A stretch of 64,000 bases of DNA from the NCBI GenBank assembly GCA_016936255.1, contig JAFGYE010000117.1, forward strand, positions 23,442 to 87,441. Reading direction: 5' to 3'. This DNA is from Marinifilaceae bacterium (GTDB lineage: Bacteria; Bacteroidota; Bacteroidia; Bacteroidales; Marinifilaceae). Shown one piece after another: positions 52,286 through 61,677 of the stretch. The notes beneath the pieces are model-generated. The model was given only the letters and a program-made list of their open reading frames with translations. It was not told the origin of the DNA and did no database searches. Position numbers and translations under genes: made by a program. Within the stretch, counting starts at the first letter, position 1. Every line of letters starts with the position of its first letter.

Positions 52286-52328
52286 TTAAAATCCCGATTT
52301 GCAATTGCAGATCGGGATTTTTATTTTT
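52286..52328. terminator. bidirectional intrinsic terminator
   Basis: Stem AAATCCCGAT/ATCGGGATTT (52288-52297 with 52311-52320) enclosing a TGCAATTGCA palindrome, with T residues to the right and an A-rich left flank. It lies between the convergent S9 peptidase and DAHP synthase genes. Confidence 0.85.
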
Positions 52329-52338
52329 TTGAAGTGTA

Positions 52339-53385
52339 TTATTTTATCTTCGCACAAAAATCCCGCAAAATTTGCTCTGTAGATTCAAAATCAAGACATT
52401 CATCAGTCACAGAAACGCCATACTTAAGTTTTGATTTGTCTTCTGGAATATTTTGCTTGCCAAACAACAGGTTACTCTCTACCATAAATCCCATGATAGA
52501 TTTATTCCCTCCGGCTATTTGCCCGGCCAGACTGGCTAAAACAATTTCCTGTTTTTGGGCTTTTTTAGAAGAGTTCGCATGACTGCAGTCGACCATTATT
52601 CTTGGCACAATTTGCAGATCAGACAGTTTTTTTTCAATCGCAGCAATGTGTTCTGCTCCAAAATTAGGCTTCTTACCTCCTCGAAGTATGATATGTGTGT
52701 TTGGATTTCCTAAGGTACGAATCACAGCCACTTTTCCTTCAGGATTTATACTCACAAAATTATGTGGAGAGGCAACAGCCTGCATTGCGTTTATGGCAAT
52801 ATCAATATTCCCATCGGTACCGTTTTTAAAACCAACAACCGACGATAAACCACTTGACATGTTTCGGTGACTTTGCGATTCGGTAGTTCGGGCACCAATT
52901 GCTGTCCACGAAAACAGATCCTGAATATACTGTGGAGTTACAATATCCAAAGCCTCTCCGGCAGCCGGCAGTCCAAGTTCTGCAATATAAGCCAAAAGCC
53001 CGCGAGCCTGCTTTAAGCCATCCTGAATTTTGCACGAATTATCCATGTAAGGATCATTTATTAGGCCTTTCCATCCCACTGTAGTTCTGGGTTTTTCAAA
53101 ATAAACCCGCATCACAACAAACAAATCCTCTTTTAAATCATCAGCCAGTACTTTTAATTTTTGAGCGTACTCTTTTGCCGATTTAATATCATGAATAGAG
53201 CAAGGTCCAACAATAGCAAGTATTCTCTTATCACTGCCATTTAGTATATTTTTAATCGTAGTCTGTCCGTTATTAACGGTTTCGATGTGTTTTTCGCTAA
53301 GCGGATATAATTCTTTAAGTTCTATTGGAGTAATAATAGACTGCTCTGCACCTACATTTAAATTCTCTATTCTGGGGTCCATCAT
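52339..53385 (-). CDS. 3-deoxy-7-phosphoheptulonate synthase, AroG/F/H type
   Basis: 348 aa class I-alpha DAHP synthase: LAIVGPCSIHD, VVMRVYFEKPRTTVGWKG, AIGARTTESQSHR and IMVDCSHANSSKKAQ. It is a second, structurally different enzyme for the same first shikimate step as the gene at 30065. The monocistronic gene has no leader peptide that I can see upstream; in this class feedback by an aromatic amino acid is usual. Confidence 0.95.
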   Translation of the reverse strand: MMDPRIENLNVGAEQSIITPIELKELYPLSEKHIETVNNGQTTIKNILNGSDKRILAIVGPCSIHDIKSAKEYAQKLKVLADDLKEDLFVVMRVYFEKPRTTVGWKGLINDPYMDNSCKIQDGLKQARGLLAYIAELGLPAAGEALDIVTPQYIQDLFSWTAIGARTTESQSHRNMSSGLSSVVGFKNGTDGNIDIAINAMQAVASPHNFVSINPEGKVAVIRTLGNPNTHIILRGGKKPNFGAEHIAAIEKKLSDLQIVPRIMVDCSHANSSKKAQKQEIVLASLAGQIAGGNKSIMGFMVESNLLFGKQNIPEDKSKLKYGVSVTDECLDFESTEQILRDFCAKIK

Positions 53386-53723
53386 GTTCTTTGCTCTTTT
53401 AACAGTAATCGTAAAATTATCTTACAGCTTGTGAAAATAAGCTTTATTTCTTTGAATTGGAATTTTCCCTATATCAATACATATAAGCGGCAAGCATTTT
53501 ATTAATCTTCCGTTTGTTATTTTCTTCAGCCAATCATAAGTTTATAAAGATTCTAAACAAATAAAATTTTCCTTCAAAAGCCCAATATTTTCAAGCTCAA
53601 AGCTCTAATTCGTAATCTGCAAAAAATCAAAATCAGCAATAAAACACGAATATCTCAAACCATACATCTAGATATCTGAATATTATTCTTTAAATTAGAT
53701 AATTAACAAAAGAAAAATAAATT
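53386..53723. other. spacer between divergent genes
   Basis: AT-rich DNA, no gene. A weak AGCTT...AAGCT hairpin lies near 53428-53445 without a T-run. No aromatic leader peptide was found. Confidence 0.5.
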
Positions 53724-55181
53724 ATGGCCAAAATCGTTGTTTTAGGAGCAGGAATTTCAGGACATACTGCTGCTGCATTTATCAAGAAAAAATTAGGAAA
53801 ACAGCATGATGTTGTTGTTGTTTCTCCAAACAGTTACTACCAGTGGATTCCTTCCAACATTTGGGTTGGAGTAGGTCGCATGAATGTTGATCAGGTTCGG
53901 TTCAAGCTAAAAAAAGTATACGATAAATGGAAAATCGACTTTAAGCAAGCCAAAGCTGTATCAATCCATCCGGAAGGCAATCAGGAAATTACCAAAGGGT
54001 TCGTAAGTATTGAATACACCGATCCTGAAAGAAAAGGTGAAACAGAGCAAATTGATTACGACTATCTGGTAAATGCAACCGGACCGAAACTTAATTTTGA
54101 AGGCACTCCGGGATTAGGTCCCGGTAAAAATACAGAGTCGGTTTGCTCCTGCGATCATGCCATTCACGCATGGGAAAAACTACAGGCTTGCTTCAAAAAA
54201 ATGGAGGCCGGCGAAAAACAAACCTTTCTTATTGGAACAGGCCATTCGATGGCAACCTGTCAAGGAGCTGCTTTCGAGTACATTTTAAATGTTTCCTACG
54301 AAATAAGAAAACGGAAACTGGAACATTTGGCTGAGTTGATTTGGATCACCAACGAATACGAATTGGGCGATTTTGGAATGGGTGGCGCCTTTATTAAACG
54401 TGGCGGTTATATCACTTCAACCAAAGTATTTGCTGAATCCTTCTTAATTGAAAACGGAATTAAATGGATTAAACGTGCAGGCGTATTTGAAATTGAACCC
54501 GGAAAAGCAAATTACGAAACTCTTGATGGTGAAAAAAACTCAGTAGAATTCGATTTCTCGATGCTGATTCCCGGCTTTTCGGGGGTTGGCTTAAAAGCCT
54601 TTGGGAAAAATGACGAGGACATCACTTCCACTATTTTTGCACCAAATGGCTTCACCAAAGTTGATGCCGATTACACGGCAAAAGATTTTGAGGAATGGAA
54701 AGCTTCAGATTGGCCGGAAACATACCGAAATCCTACTTATCCAAACATATTTGCCCCGGGAATTGCTTTTGCTCCTCCACATTCTATTTCGAAACCAATG
54801 AAGAGCAAAAACGGAACGTCAATTTTTCCTTCTCCACCACGCACAGGAATGCCATCAGGCGTGTCGGGTAAAGTGGTTGCTTTAAACATTGTGAATTTGG
54901 TAAAAAAAGGCGAACACAAATTAAAACACAGAGCTTCGATGGCTAAAATGGGAGCTGCTTGTATTGTATCTGCTGGATATGGTATGACGAAAGGATCGGC
55001 GGCTACAATGACCGTTTATCCTATCGTGCAGGATTGGGACAAATATCCTGAATGGGGACGAAGCATTAAATATACCATGGGTGAACCCGGATTAGCAGGT
55101 CATTGGCTAAAGTGGACAATGCACTATATGTTTCTGCACAAAGCAAAAGGATACCCTTTTTGGTGGTTGTTACCCGAATAA
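53724..55181 (+). CDS. sulfide:quinone oxidoreductase-like flavoprotein
   Basis: 485 aa. N-terminal dinucleotide loop VLGAGISGHTAAAFI, then YYQWIPSNIWVGVG and the NATGPKLNFEGTPG strand typical of SQR and related FAD-NAD(P) oxidoreductases. Possible redox cysteines occur in SVCSCDH (about 138-140) and further on (GAACIV). The C-terminal ~60 residues, rich in Trp/Tyr/His, end near MHYMFLHKAKGYPFWWLLPE and probably form a membrane-binding tail. The substrate (sulfide or other reduced sulfur) is inferred from the family. Confidence 0.85.
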   Translation: MAKIVVLGAGISGHTAAAFIKKKLGKQHDVVVVSPNSYYQWIPSNIWVGVGRMNVDQVRFKLKKVYDKWKIDFKQAKAVSIHPEGNQEITKGFVSIEYTDPERKGETEQIDYDYLVNATGPKLNFEGTPGLGPGKNTESVCSCDHAIHAWEKLQACFKKMEAGEKQTFLIGTGHSMATCQGAAFEYILNVSYEIRKRKLEHLAELIWITNEYELGDFGMGGAFIKRGGYITSTKVFAESFLIENGIKWIKRAGVFEIEPGKANYETLDGEKNSVEFDFSMLIPGFSGVGLKAFGKNDEDITSTIFAPNGFTKVDADYTAKDFEEWKASDWPETYRNPTYPNIFAPGIAFAPPHSISKPMKSKNGTSIFPSPPRTGMPSGVSGKVVALNIVNLVKKGEHKLKHRASMAKMGAACIVSAGYGMTKGSAATMTVYPIVQDWDKYPEWGRSIKYTMGEPGLAGHWLKWTMHYMFLHKAKGYPFWWLLPE

Positions 55182-55214
55182 GAATAAAATCGAATTTGTT
55201 AAAATCAATATACC

Positions 55215-55373
55215 ATGAACACAACAAAAAGAAGAGGATACTACGAGGAAGCTTACCCTCCGATGCCAACCAAAACAACTAAATTTTGGCGGAAAATGAT
55301 TTTTTATCAAGCCTACCGGTTCATTGTTCTTAATATTAAGATCATTCGAATTGTTGCAATGGGGCATTCTTAA
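55215..55373 (+). CDS. small basic protein downstream of the SQR-like gene
   Basis: 52 aa from ATG at 55215 to TAA 55371-55373. Opens with MNTTKRRGYYEEAYPPMPTK and continues with an amphipathic, aromatic-rich helix (FWRKMIFYQAYRFIVLNIKIIRIV). It lies 33 bases after the flavoprotein stop and is followed by a terminator, so it is likely co-transcribed. It could be a small membrane subunit or anchor of the flavoprotein. I recall similar short proteins next to this enzyme in Bacteroidota but cannot confirm it. Confidence 0.65.
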   Translation: MNTTKRRGYYEEAYPPMPTKTTKFWRKMIFYQAYRFIVLNIKIIRIVAMGHS

Positions 55374-55387
55374 TAACGAAAAATACA

Positions 55388-55429
55388 AATGGGAAATTTA
55401 CCTGATGTGAATTTCCCATTCCATTTTTA
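55388..55429 (+). terminator. intrinsic terminator
   Basis: Perfect 11-bp stem AATGGGAAATT/AATTTCCCATT (55388-55398 with 55410-55420), then CC and a T-run. It ends the SQR/small protein transcript. Confidence 0.8.
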
Positions 55430-55615
55430 CTATTTAAGAATTAAACAGGCCGTAATACACCAATGGATAAAATAAACCCAATTTTTCGCTCCAGTATTTC
55501 ATATAATTCCACTTATTTCAACAATTCTATCCCGAAAAAATTTTCGTAAAATAAATCCCCCTGCCAAAACACAAATTTTCAAGATTATTTCGAACTTTGA
55601 CAAAAATTAATAAAC

Positions 55616-56062
55616 ATGGTAATAGATAAAATTGAAAATTCACAGCTTTACGCTGGATTAAGTGAGCGAATTGCCAAGGCATTTGCATACATCAACAGCA
55701 CAGACCTACTAAATACCGAAGTAGGAAAATATGAAATTGACGGGGAGAATGTTTTTGCTCTTGTTCAGGAATACACCACAAAAAACCTGGAAGATTGTAA
55801 ATTGGAAAGTCATTTCGAAAACATCGACATTCAATATGTAATTTCTGGAACAGAAAATATGGGTGTTCGTATTTTAAGTGACCAAATTCCTCATACTGTA
55901 AACCATGAGAAAGATGTTGCATTCTATCAAAATGAATCAACCCAGTTCGAACTAACGCAAGGAATGTTTGCTATCTTTTTTCCAAATGATCTTCATTGTC
56001 CTTGTATTAAAAATGGTGAAAATTCGAAAGTAAAAAAACTAGTCATTAAAATTCGCATCTAA
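55616..56062 (+). CDS. YhcH/YjgK/YiaL family protein
   Basis: 148 aa. Conserved DUF386 cupin-like features: the ESHFENIDIQYVISGTE motif, FAIFFPNDLHCPC near the C-terminus and the closing KKLVIKIRI strand. Relatives are implicated in sugar (sialic acid) metabolism and biofilm regulation, but the role here is unknown. Confidence 0.9.
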   Translation: MVIDKIENSQLYAGLSERIAKAFAYINSTDLLNTEVGKYEIDGENVFALVQEYTTKNLEDCKLESHFENIDIQYVISGTENMGVRILSDQIPHTVNHEKDVAFYQNESTQFELTQGMFAIFFPNDLHCPCIKNGENSKVKKLVIKIRI

Positions 56063-56088
56063 ATTTCTTACCCCAGATACAAACAGCA

Positions 56089-56118
56089 AAGCTGAGATAC
56101 TTTCTCAGCTTGTTTCCA
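56089..56118 (+). terminator. possible weak terminator
   Basis: 9-bp stem AAGCTGAGA/TCTCAGCTT (56089-56097 with 56103-56111), 26 bases after the YhcH-like stop, but only a short, interrupted T-rich tail. Confidence 0.5.
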
Positions 56119-56390
56119 CTTCTTCATCTACGCTTTTCAAGCTGCATCTATTTTGTTTCTTAAATCCCTGCGATCAGTGCCTTTCTCTATCGAACAGTCT
56201 GCAAATACCCAGGTTGCAAATCATTTTTATTGTGTCAGACACAAATAATATTCTTAAATTTAATCTGGCAACTAAAATAACCGAACTAACACAAGTTTTA
56301 GAACACTAACTAAAAAAGGAATTTATGCTCATTGTGCTCTGTTCCTTTGTACCTCGAGATAGTTATTATTTAATTAAACCCCTAAGTATT

Positions 56391-56609
56391 ATGAAAAAAT
56401 TAAGTTTACTTGTTGTACTCTTCTCTTTCCTATTTGTGGCCTGTGCCGATAAAAAGCCCAAAACCGAAAAAGTTGAAACTACAACCGAAATGGAAATTCA
56501 GGAAGTTGATACAATGCTTATTGATTCTCTTGCGACAGAATTGGAACAAACAAAAGATGATATTGAAGAAGCCGCTAAAGAGGTGGATCAATTATTAGAA
56601 GAATTGTAA
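56391..56609 (+). CDS. small acidic lipoprotein
   Basis: 72 aa from ATG at 56391, where a signal peptide with lipobox (LFVAC, Cys18) begins; the frame is open 22 codons further upstream but that part is not signal-like. The mature part is a single acidic helix (EVDTMLIDSLATELEQTKDDIEEAAKE). It is followed after 16 bases by a basic coiled-coil gene. Confidence 0.75.
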   Translation: MKKLSLLVVLFSFLFVACADKKPKTEKVETTTEMEIQEVDTMLIDSLATELEQTKDDIEEAAKEVDQLLEEL

Positions 56610-56625
56610 CCGTAAAAAAACAGCT

Positions 56626-57222
56626 ATGAAAAAATTAATTATAAGTTTACTTTCCATTTGTTTTGTGATGTGCACCAGTCAGGCACTAATGGCCCAAAAA
56701 GGATTGGAAAAAAAGGGAAAAGAAAAAATCGAAAAAGTCCATAAATCTCAAAAGGATTCCATTCAAAAAGGAATGAAAGACAAAAAGACTAAATTGAAAG
56801 AAAAGGGTGAATCACATATGGACAGCACAAAGGTTCACAAGGAAAAATACAAGGATGCCAAGGAATCAATGGAAGAAAAAAAAGATTCCATGAAATCTGA
56901 AATGAAAGACAAAGGGCATGCTTATGGCAAAGATAAAGAACTGGAAGGAAAGGAATTTGGTCAAAAAAGAGCCGAACAAGCAAAAATGCACCGCGAAAAA
57001 TGCCGTAAGGAATTAAACGAAACGGTAAGCCAATCGGATGAAAAAATAAAAATGGCGAAAGAAAAAATCAAGAATGCAAAGGCAAAGTTGGAGAAAGAAA
57101 AAAGCGAAGGCAAAACTTCTGATGAAATGTATCAGGAAAAATCAGAAAAAATTAAGAAAGCTGAAAACAGTATAAAAGCTTTGGAAGAAAAAGTTGAAAA
57201 AGCGAAAATGAAAGAAGAATAA
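56626..57222 (+). CDS. secreted Lys/Glu-rich coiled-coil protein
   Basis: 198 aa. Signal peptide about 1-23 (ending LMAQ). The mature part is extremely charged and helical, with many K-E/K-D pairs (KKGKEKIEKVHKSQKDSIQKG, then HMDSTKVHKEKYKDAKESMEE). No family recognised. It is probably co-transcribed with the small lipoprotein before it and ends at a strong terminator. Confidence 0.8.
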   Translation: MKKLIISLLSICFVMCTSQALMAQKGLEKKGKEKIEKVHKSQKDSIQKGMKDKKTKLKEKGESHMDSTKVHKEKYKDAKESMEEKKDSMKSEMKDKGHAYGKDKELEGKEFGQKRAEQAKMHREKCRKELNETVSQSDEKIKMAKEKIKNAKAKLEKEKSEGKTSDEMYQEKSEKIKKAENSIKALEEKVEKAKMKEE

Positions 57223-57241
57223 AGGAAATCTAAACTGATAT

Positions 57242-57283
57242 AACCTCTGCTAAAAATACAAAAGTACTTAGCAGAGGTTTTTT
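57242..57283. terminator. intrinsic terminator
   Basis: 12-bp stem AACCTCTGCTAA/TTAGCAGAGGTT (57242-57253 with 57268-57279) followed by a T-run. It lies between the convergent coiled-coil gene and FAD oxidoreductase gene. Confidence 0.88.
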
Positions 57284-57287
57284 ATGT

Positions 57288-58331
57288 CTATAAAAATCTC
57301 CGAATATCAACCTCTTTGGCAAGAGGATAATCGTTAACCGAAAGAAAACGAACCATTTCCCGGGCAAAATAAGGTGCCAGCATTACTCCTTTTGTTCCCA
57401 ATCCATTAAAAATAGCCACATGTTTGTGAAAGGGATGTGTTCCTAAAACCGGACGACGATCGATTACTGTCGGACGTATTCCAGCCCAATGATTTACGAC
57501 CGTGTAGGGCAATGAAATTAAATTATCCAAACGGCCCAGCAAGTCCTTTCTGGCTTCGAGTGTAAGCTCCTCGTTCTGATTTTTCCAATCGTAGGTTGCT
57601 CCTATTTTAAAACGATTTTTTCCAATTGGCATTACAAATAAATTCTTGTTAAAAATATAATCTTCGGATAAACCTTCGCACTCAATTTCCAACAATTCTC
57701 CTTTAGTCGGGTTAAAGCCAACCTCCTTAAAATATGGGTTTTCAGCGGCGTAATGTCCTTCACAAAAAACAATTGTTTCGGCTGAAATACCATGCCAGGT
57801 AATCTCTCCATCAATAAACCCGATATCTTTGTACTTAAAATTTGCCTCTACCAAAAGTCCTTTCGATTTAAAAAACTTCCTCAGTTTTTTCAACAATTTG
57901 TCCAAAAGAAGATAACCGGAGTTGGTTACCCTTCCATAAGAATTAAAATCTTTAAAGCCACTCCCAATCGAATTGCTTTCCATTCCCACAATATAATCGG
58001 AGAAGCTGCCGTCTTCGATCCGTTCTGCCCACATTTTGGATTCATTATCCGCTAAAGGCTTTATAATATCCATCGGATACAAGAACCGATGTCCCAGGTC
58101 ATTCTCCAAATCCTGATACATTTTTGTCATAACAGGCAAAACTTCATCCACCATCCAGCTCTTGGTAAGCCGCTTAAAAACAATTGGATTATACATTCCT
58201 GCAGCAACATTGGAAGCAGTACTTTTATCGGGACTCGCAACAATTGTAAAATTAAGTCCGGCCCTGTACATATCGTATGCAAGCAAAGATCCTGCTATCC
58301 CCTGTCCTACAATCAAAAATTTCTTTTCCAT
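57288..58331 (-). CDS. FAD-dependent oxidoreductase (DAO family)
   Basis: 347 aa. FAD loop LIVGQGIAGSLLAYDMYRAG, the SNVAAGMYNPIVFKRLTKSW motif and the C-terminal GLGTKGVMLAPYFA loop place it among D-amino-acid-oxidase-fold enzymes. The AAGMYNP and GxGTKGxMLAP motifs recall the oxidase part of MnmC and ThiO-like enzymes. The actual amine substrate is unknown. Confidence 0.85.
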   Translation of the reverse strand: MEKKFLIVGQGIAGSLLAYDMYRAGLNFTIVASPDKSTASNVAAGMYNPIVFKRLTKSWMVDEVLPVMTKMYQDLENDLGHRFLYPMDIIKPLADNESKMWAERIEDGSFSDYIVGMESNSIGSGFKDFNSYGRVTNSGYLLLDKLLKKLRKFFKSKGLLVEANFKYKDIGFIDGEITWHGISAETIVFCEGHYAAENPYFKEVGFNPTKGELLEIECEGLSEDYIFNKNLFVMPIGKNRFKIGATYDWKNQNEELTLEARKDLLGRLDNLISLPYTVVNHWAGIRPTVIDRRPVLGTHPFHKHVAIFNGLGTKGVMLAPYFAREMVRFLSVNDYPLAKEVDIRRFL

Positions 58332-58476
58332 AAATTCCTGTTAAAATGATTCTGCAAACATAGCAATTTAAGACTAACAAGTCCTAATTACACCTTGCAG
58401 GTCTTTTTCATGCTTGTTTGAATGTAAAAAACCATTACTTTTGCAATGTTTATTAATTCTAAATTAGAATAACAAA

Positions 58477-59535
58477 ATGCTGCTTCACAATAAACTTAGC
58501 AAAGAAGAACTAAAGAAACAACTTGAGAACGAAAACTTTAGCCGAAAAACGTTTTCCTTTTACCGATATGTGATTATTGAAAATCCACAAGAGTTTCGTG
58601 ATAAACTGTATCAGAAATGGTTTGAATTGAAAGGGAAAGGAAGAATATACATTGCCCGCGAAGGGATTAATGCTCAAATGAGCATGCCCGAACACCATCT
58701 GGAAGAGTTCTTTTCTCACTTAAACAGCTTGCCCGAATTGCAGGATATGCCCATAAAATGGGCTGTTGAAGATGATGGAAAATCGTTTTACAAACTAATT
58801 GTAAAGCTGCGTCCTAAAATTGTTGCCGACGGGCTGAACGACAATTCCTTTGATGTTACCAATGTGGGAAATCACCTCTCGCCGCTTGAATTTCACGAGC
58901 AGGTAAGTCATCCCGATAGCATTGTTGTGGATATGCGCAACCATTACGAAAGTGAAATCGGGCATTTCGAAAATGCCATTTGCCCCGATGCCGATACTTT
59001 TCGCGAAGAAATTGATTTGGTAGTAGAGGATTTGAAGGATAAAAAAGATCAGAAAGTTTTGCTTTACTGCACCGGAGGAATTCGCTGCGAAAAGGCCAGT
59101 GCTTATTTAAAGCATCACGGGTTCGAAGATGTAAACCAATTGCACGGCGGTATTATTGCCTATGCACAGGAAATAAAACAGCTCGGACTGGAATCAAAAT
59201 TCAGAGGAAAGAATTTCGTTTTTGATGAGCGGTTGGGCGAAAGCATCAACGAAGAAGTAATTGCCAAGTGTCACCAATGTGGAAAGGCCTGCGATACACA
59301 TACCAATTGTGCCAACAACGATTGCCATTTGCTCTTTATTCAGTGCGGCGAATGCCGCGATCATTATAAAGGGTGCTGTACCGATGAGTGTACTGAAATT
59401 ATTCAATTGCCCTTGGAAGAACGCATCCTTTTGCGGTCGAAATTCCACGATAAATACAGCAAAAGTCAGATTTACAGACAGCGGATCAGGCCGAAGCTAA
59501 ATCAATTAAGCTCTAAGGAACAAGGGACAAGGTAA
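58477..59535 (+). CDS. trhO: tRNA uridine(34) hydroxylase TrhO (rhodanese-like)
   Basis: 352 aa, the usual length of TrhO/YceA. An N-terminal alpha/beta domain precedes a rhodanese domain with Cys198 in [15 protein letters not shown]-terminal cysteine-rich segment ([20 protein letters not shown]) probably binds zinc. The family hydroxylates U34 of tRNA. The last ~7 codons lie in the GGAACAAGGGACAAGG-type repeat that follows, so the C-terminus seems to have been rewritten by repeat DNA. Confidence 0.9.
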   Translation: MLLHNKLSKEELKKQLENENFSRKTFSFYRYVIIENPQEFRDKLYQKWFELKGKGRIYIAREGINAQMSMPEHHLEEFFSHLNSLPELQDMPIKWAVEDDGKSFYKLIVKLRPKIVADGLNDNSFDVTNVGNHLSPLEFHEQVSHPDSIVVDMRNHYESEIGHFENAICPDADTFREEIDLVVEDLKDKKDQKVLLYCTGGIRCEKASAYLKHHGFEDVNQLHGGIIAYAQEIKQLGLESKFRGKNFVFDERLGESINEEVIAKCHQCGKACDTHTNCANNDCHLLFIQCGECRDHYKGCCTDECTEIIQLPLEERILLRSKFHDKYSKSQIYRQRIRPKLNQLSSKEQGTR

Positions 59536-59563
59536 AAGCTCCAAGGGACAAGTTTAAAGAAAC

Positions 59564-60180
59564 CATCATCTGCACCGTGCTTTAGACCGGTGAGCAAAGG
59601 ATAAAATACAATTCTTTTTCTCTGTGTAGCTTTGTGACCTCTGTAGTTAAACAATTTTCGCAACAGAGAACTGAGGTTCACTGAGATTTTTAACGCGATA
59701 CAATCGCGCACCAGCACAAGAAAAATTAATAATGAGAGAAGTAGAAAGGAACAAGAAAAAAGTAAGGAACACAAACCATCGTTTGCACCGTGCTTTAGAC
59801 CGCTGAGCAAAGGATAAAACACAATGCTTTTTCTCTGTGTAGCTTTGTGGCCTCTGTGGTTAAACAATTTTCACAACAGAGAACACTGAGGTTCACTGAG
59901 GTTCACTGAGTTTTTTAACGCGATACAATCGCGCACCAGCACAAGAAAAATTAATAATGAGAGAAGTAGAAAGGAACAAGAAAAAGTAAGGAACACAAAC
60001 CATCATTTGCACCGTGCTTTAGACCGATGAGCAAAGGATAAAACACAATGCTTTTTCTCTGTGTGGCTTTGTGACCCCTGTGGTTAAACAATTTTCACAA
60101 CAGAGAACTGAGGTTCACTGAGTTTTTTAACGCAATACAATCGCGCACCAGTACAAGAAAAATTAATAATGAGAAATCTA
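59564..60180. repeat. three ~215-bp tandem repeats
   Basis: TGCACCGTGCTTTAGACC begins units at 59571, 59784 and 60008 (spacings 213 and 224; the extra bases come from a duplicated AGGTTCACTG). Each unit contains CTCTGTGGTTAAAC, CAACAGAGAAC and ACAATCGCGCACCAG. No gene lies in the 709-base spacer. Confidence 0.9.
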
Positions 60181-60244
60181 TAAATAACAATAAATCTTTT
60201 TCATTAATAATTAATAATTGATAATTCTTAATTTATAATTAAAC

Positions 60245-61255
60245 ATGAGCAATTTTTGGCACAACATACCAACTCCCAGCTTCTCACTCGCACCTATGGA
60301 GGACGTAACCGATACCTCGTTTCGCGAGATCGTTTTACAAACCATGCAGGAAGGGAAACTGAACATTCTATTCTCAGAATTTACTTCGGTTGACGGCATG
60401 TGCCATCCCGTAGGACACGAGAAAGTAAAGCACCGCCTGCGGATTAACGATTCGGAGAAAGCATTGCTGAAGCAGAAAAACGTGAAGATAATTGCACAGA
60501 TTTGGGGAAAAGATCCGGAGAAATACTACAAAACTGCTCAATACATTGCCCGGGAAACCAATTTTGACGGCATTGATATCAACATGGGTTGTCCGGTAAA
60601 AAATGTAGTGAAAAATGGCTGCTGTTCGGCTCTTATTGCTCAGCCCGATTTGGCCAAAGAAATTATTTTAGCCACAAAAGAAGCCACCAATCTGCCCTTG
60701 AGCGTTAAAACCCGCATTGGCTTTAAAGAGGTTGTTACCGAATCGTGGATCTCTCACCTTTTGGAAATGCCGATAGATGCTCTGACCATTCACGGACGCA
60801 TACAAAAACAACTATCAAACGGAATGGCCGATTGGAACGAAATCGCAAAAGCGGTACAATTAAGAAATCAACTGGCACCTCATATCAAAATAATAGGCAA
60901 CGGCGACGTGGAATCGTACGAAGAGGGACTGCAAAAAGTGGCACAGCATGGTGTTGATGGTGTAATGGTAGGCCGTGGTATTTTCAAGAATCCCTGGTTC
61001 TTTTATCCTGATAAGAAAAATGTAAGCATGAACGAAAAGCTGGCACTTTTAAAAGAGCACACCCGGGTATTTGATACAACCTGGGGAAGCGAGAAAAACT
61101 TCGCCATTCTGCGCCGTTTTTTCAAGATTTACACCAGCGGATTTACCGGTGCCTCGGCTCTGCGCAATGTATTAATGAATACACACAATGCAGAAGAAGT
61201 TTACAATGCACTTGAACAGTTTACAATGAACAGTAATCAAGGAACAATTTATTAA
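60245..61255 (+). CDS. tRNA-dihydrouridine synthase
   Basis: 336 aa FMN TIM barrel. APMEDVTDTSFRE opens it, DGIDINMGCPVKNVVKNG carries the catalytic Cys, and SVKTRIGF, TIHGRIQKQ and GNGDVESYEEG / GVMVGRGIFKNPWFF complete the family pattern. It reduces uridines in tRNA. The exact Dus subtype cannot be assigned. Confidence 0.93.
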   Translation: MSNFWHNIPTPSFSLAPMEDVTDTSFREIVLQTMQEGKLNILFSEFTSVDGMCHPVGHEKVKHRLRINDSEKALLKQKNVKIIAQIWGKDPEKYYKTAQYIARETNFDGIDINMGCPVKNVVKNGCCSALIAQPDLAKEIILATKEATNLPLSVKTRIGFKEVVTESWISHLLEMPIDALTIHGRIQKQLSNGMADWNEIAKAVQLRNQLAPHIKIIGNGDVESYEEGLQKVAQHGVDGVMVGRGIFKNPWFFYPDKKNVSMNEKLALLKEHTRVFDTTWGSEKNFAILRRFFKIYTSGFTGASALRNVLMNTHNAEEVYNALEQFTMNSNQGTIY

Positions 61256-61677
61256 AAAGTTTAACCACTAAGTACTCAAAAGGATAACCCGAAGTAACAC
61301 AAAAAAAATTATTTCCATCAATACTTTTTCGCTCTGTGACCTCTGTGGTTATATAAATAACCATTAACACAGACATTATCAAACAAAATTCACCACAGAG
61401 AACACGGAGTATTAAAAAATAATATTTATTTACAATAGTCAAGCATTTACGTTTTTACTTTGTGCTACTTCGTGAAGAAACTTGGTGTACTTTGTGGTTA
61501 AATAAAAATTACCGCAATAAGCAGTAAACAATCGCAATCATCTTTAGACTTTGGACCTTCGACTCTTCAAGACTTTTCCAGCCCCATGGTATAATTTTTG
61601 TGCTTATTTAGAGCAACCAACAGCTCTTTTTTCATCTACCAGTTAAGAAGTAACCAAAAGCATAAATCTAAATTGCC
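61256..61677. repeat. spacer with CTCTGTGG/CCACAGAG repeat remnants
   Basis: Copies related to 59564-60180 occur at about 61310-61350 (CTCTGTGACCTCTGTGGTTATA), 61390-61415 (CACCACAGAGAACACGGAG) and 61455-61500 (CTTCGTGAAG, TTTGTGGTTAAA). No gene. Confidence 0.6.

Noticed and set aside
52339..53720. Leader-peptide attenuator for the second DAHP synthase
   Set aside because: No aromatic-rich short frame and no terminator before the start codon were found on the minus strand.
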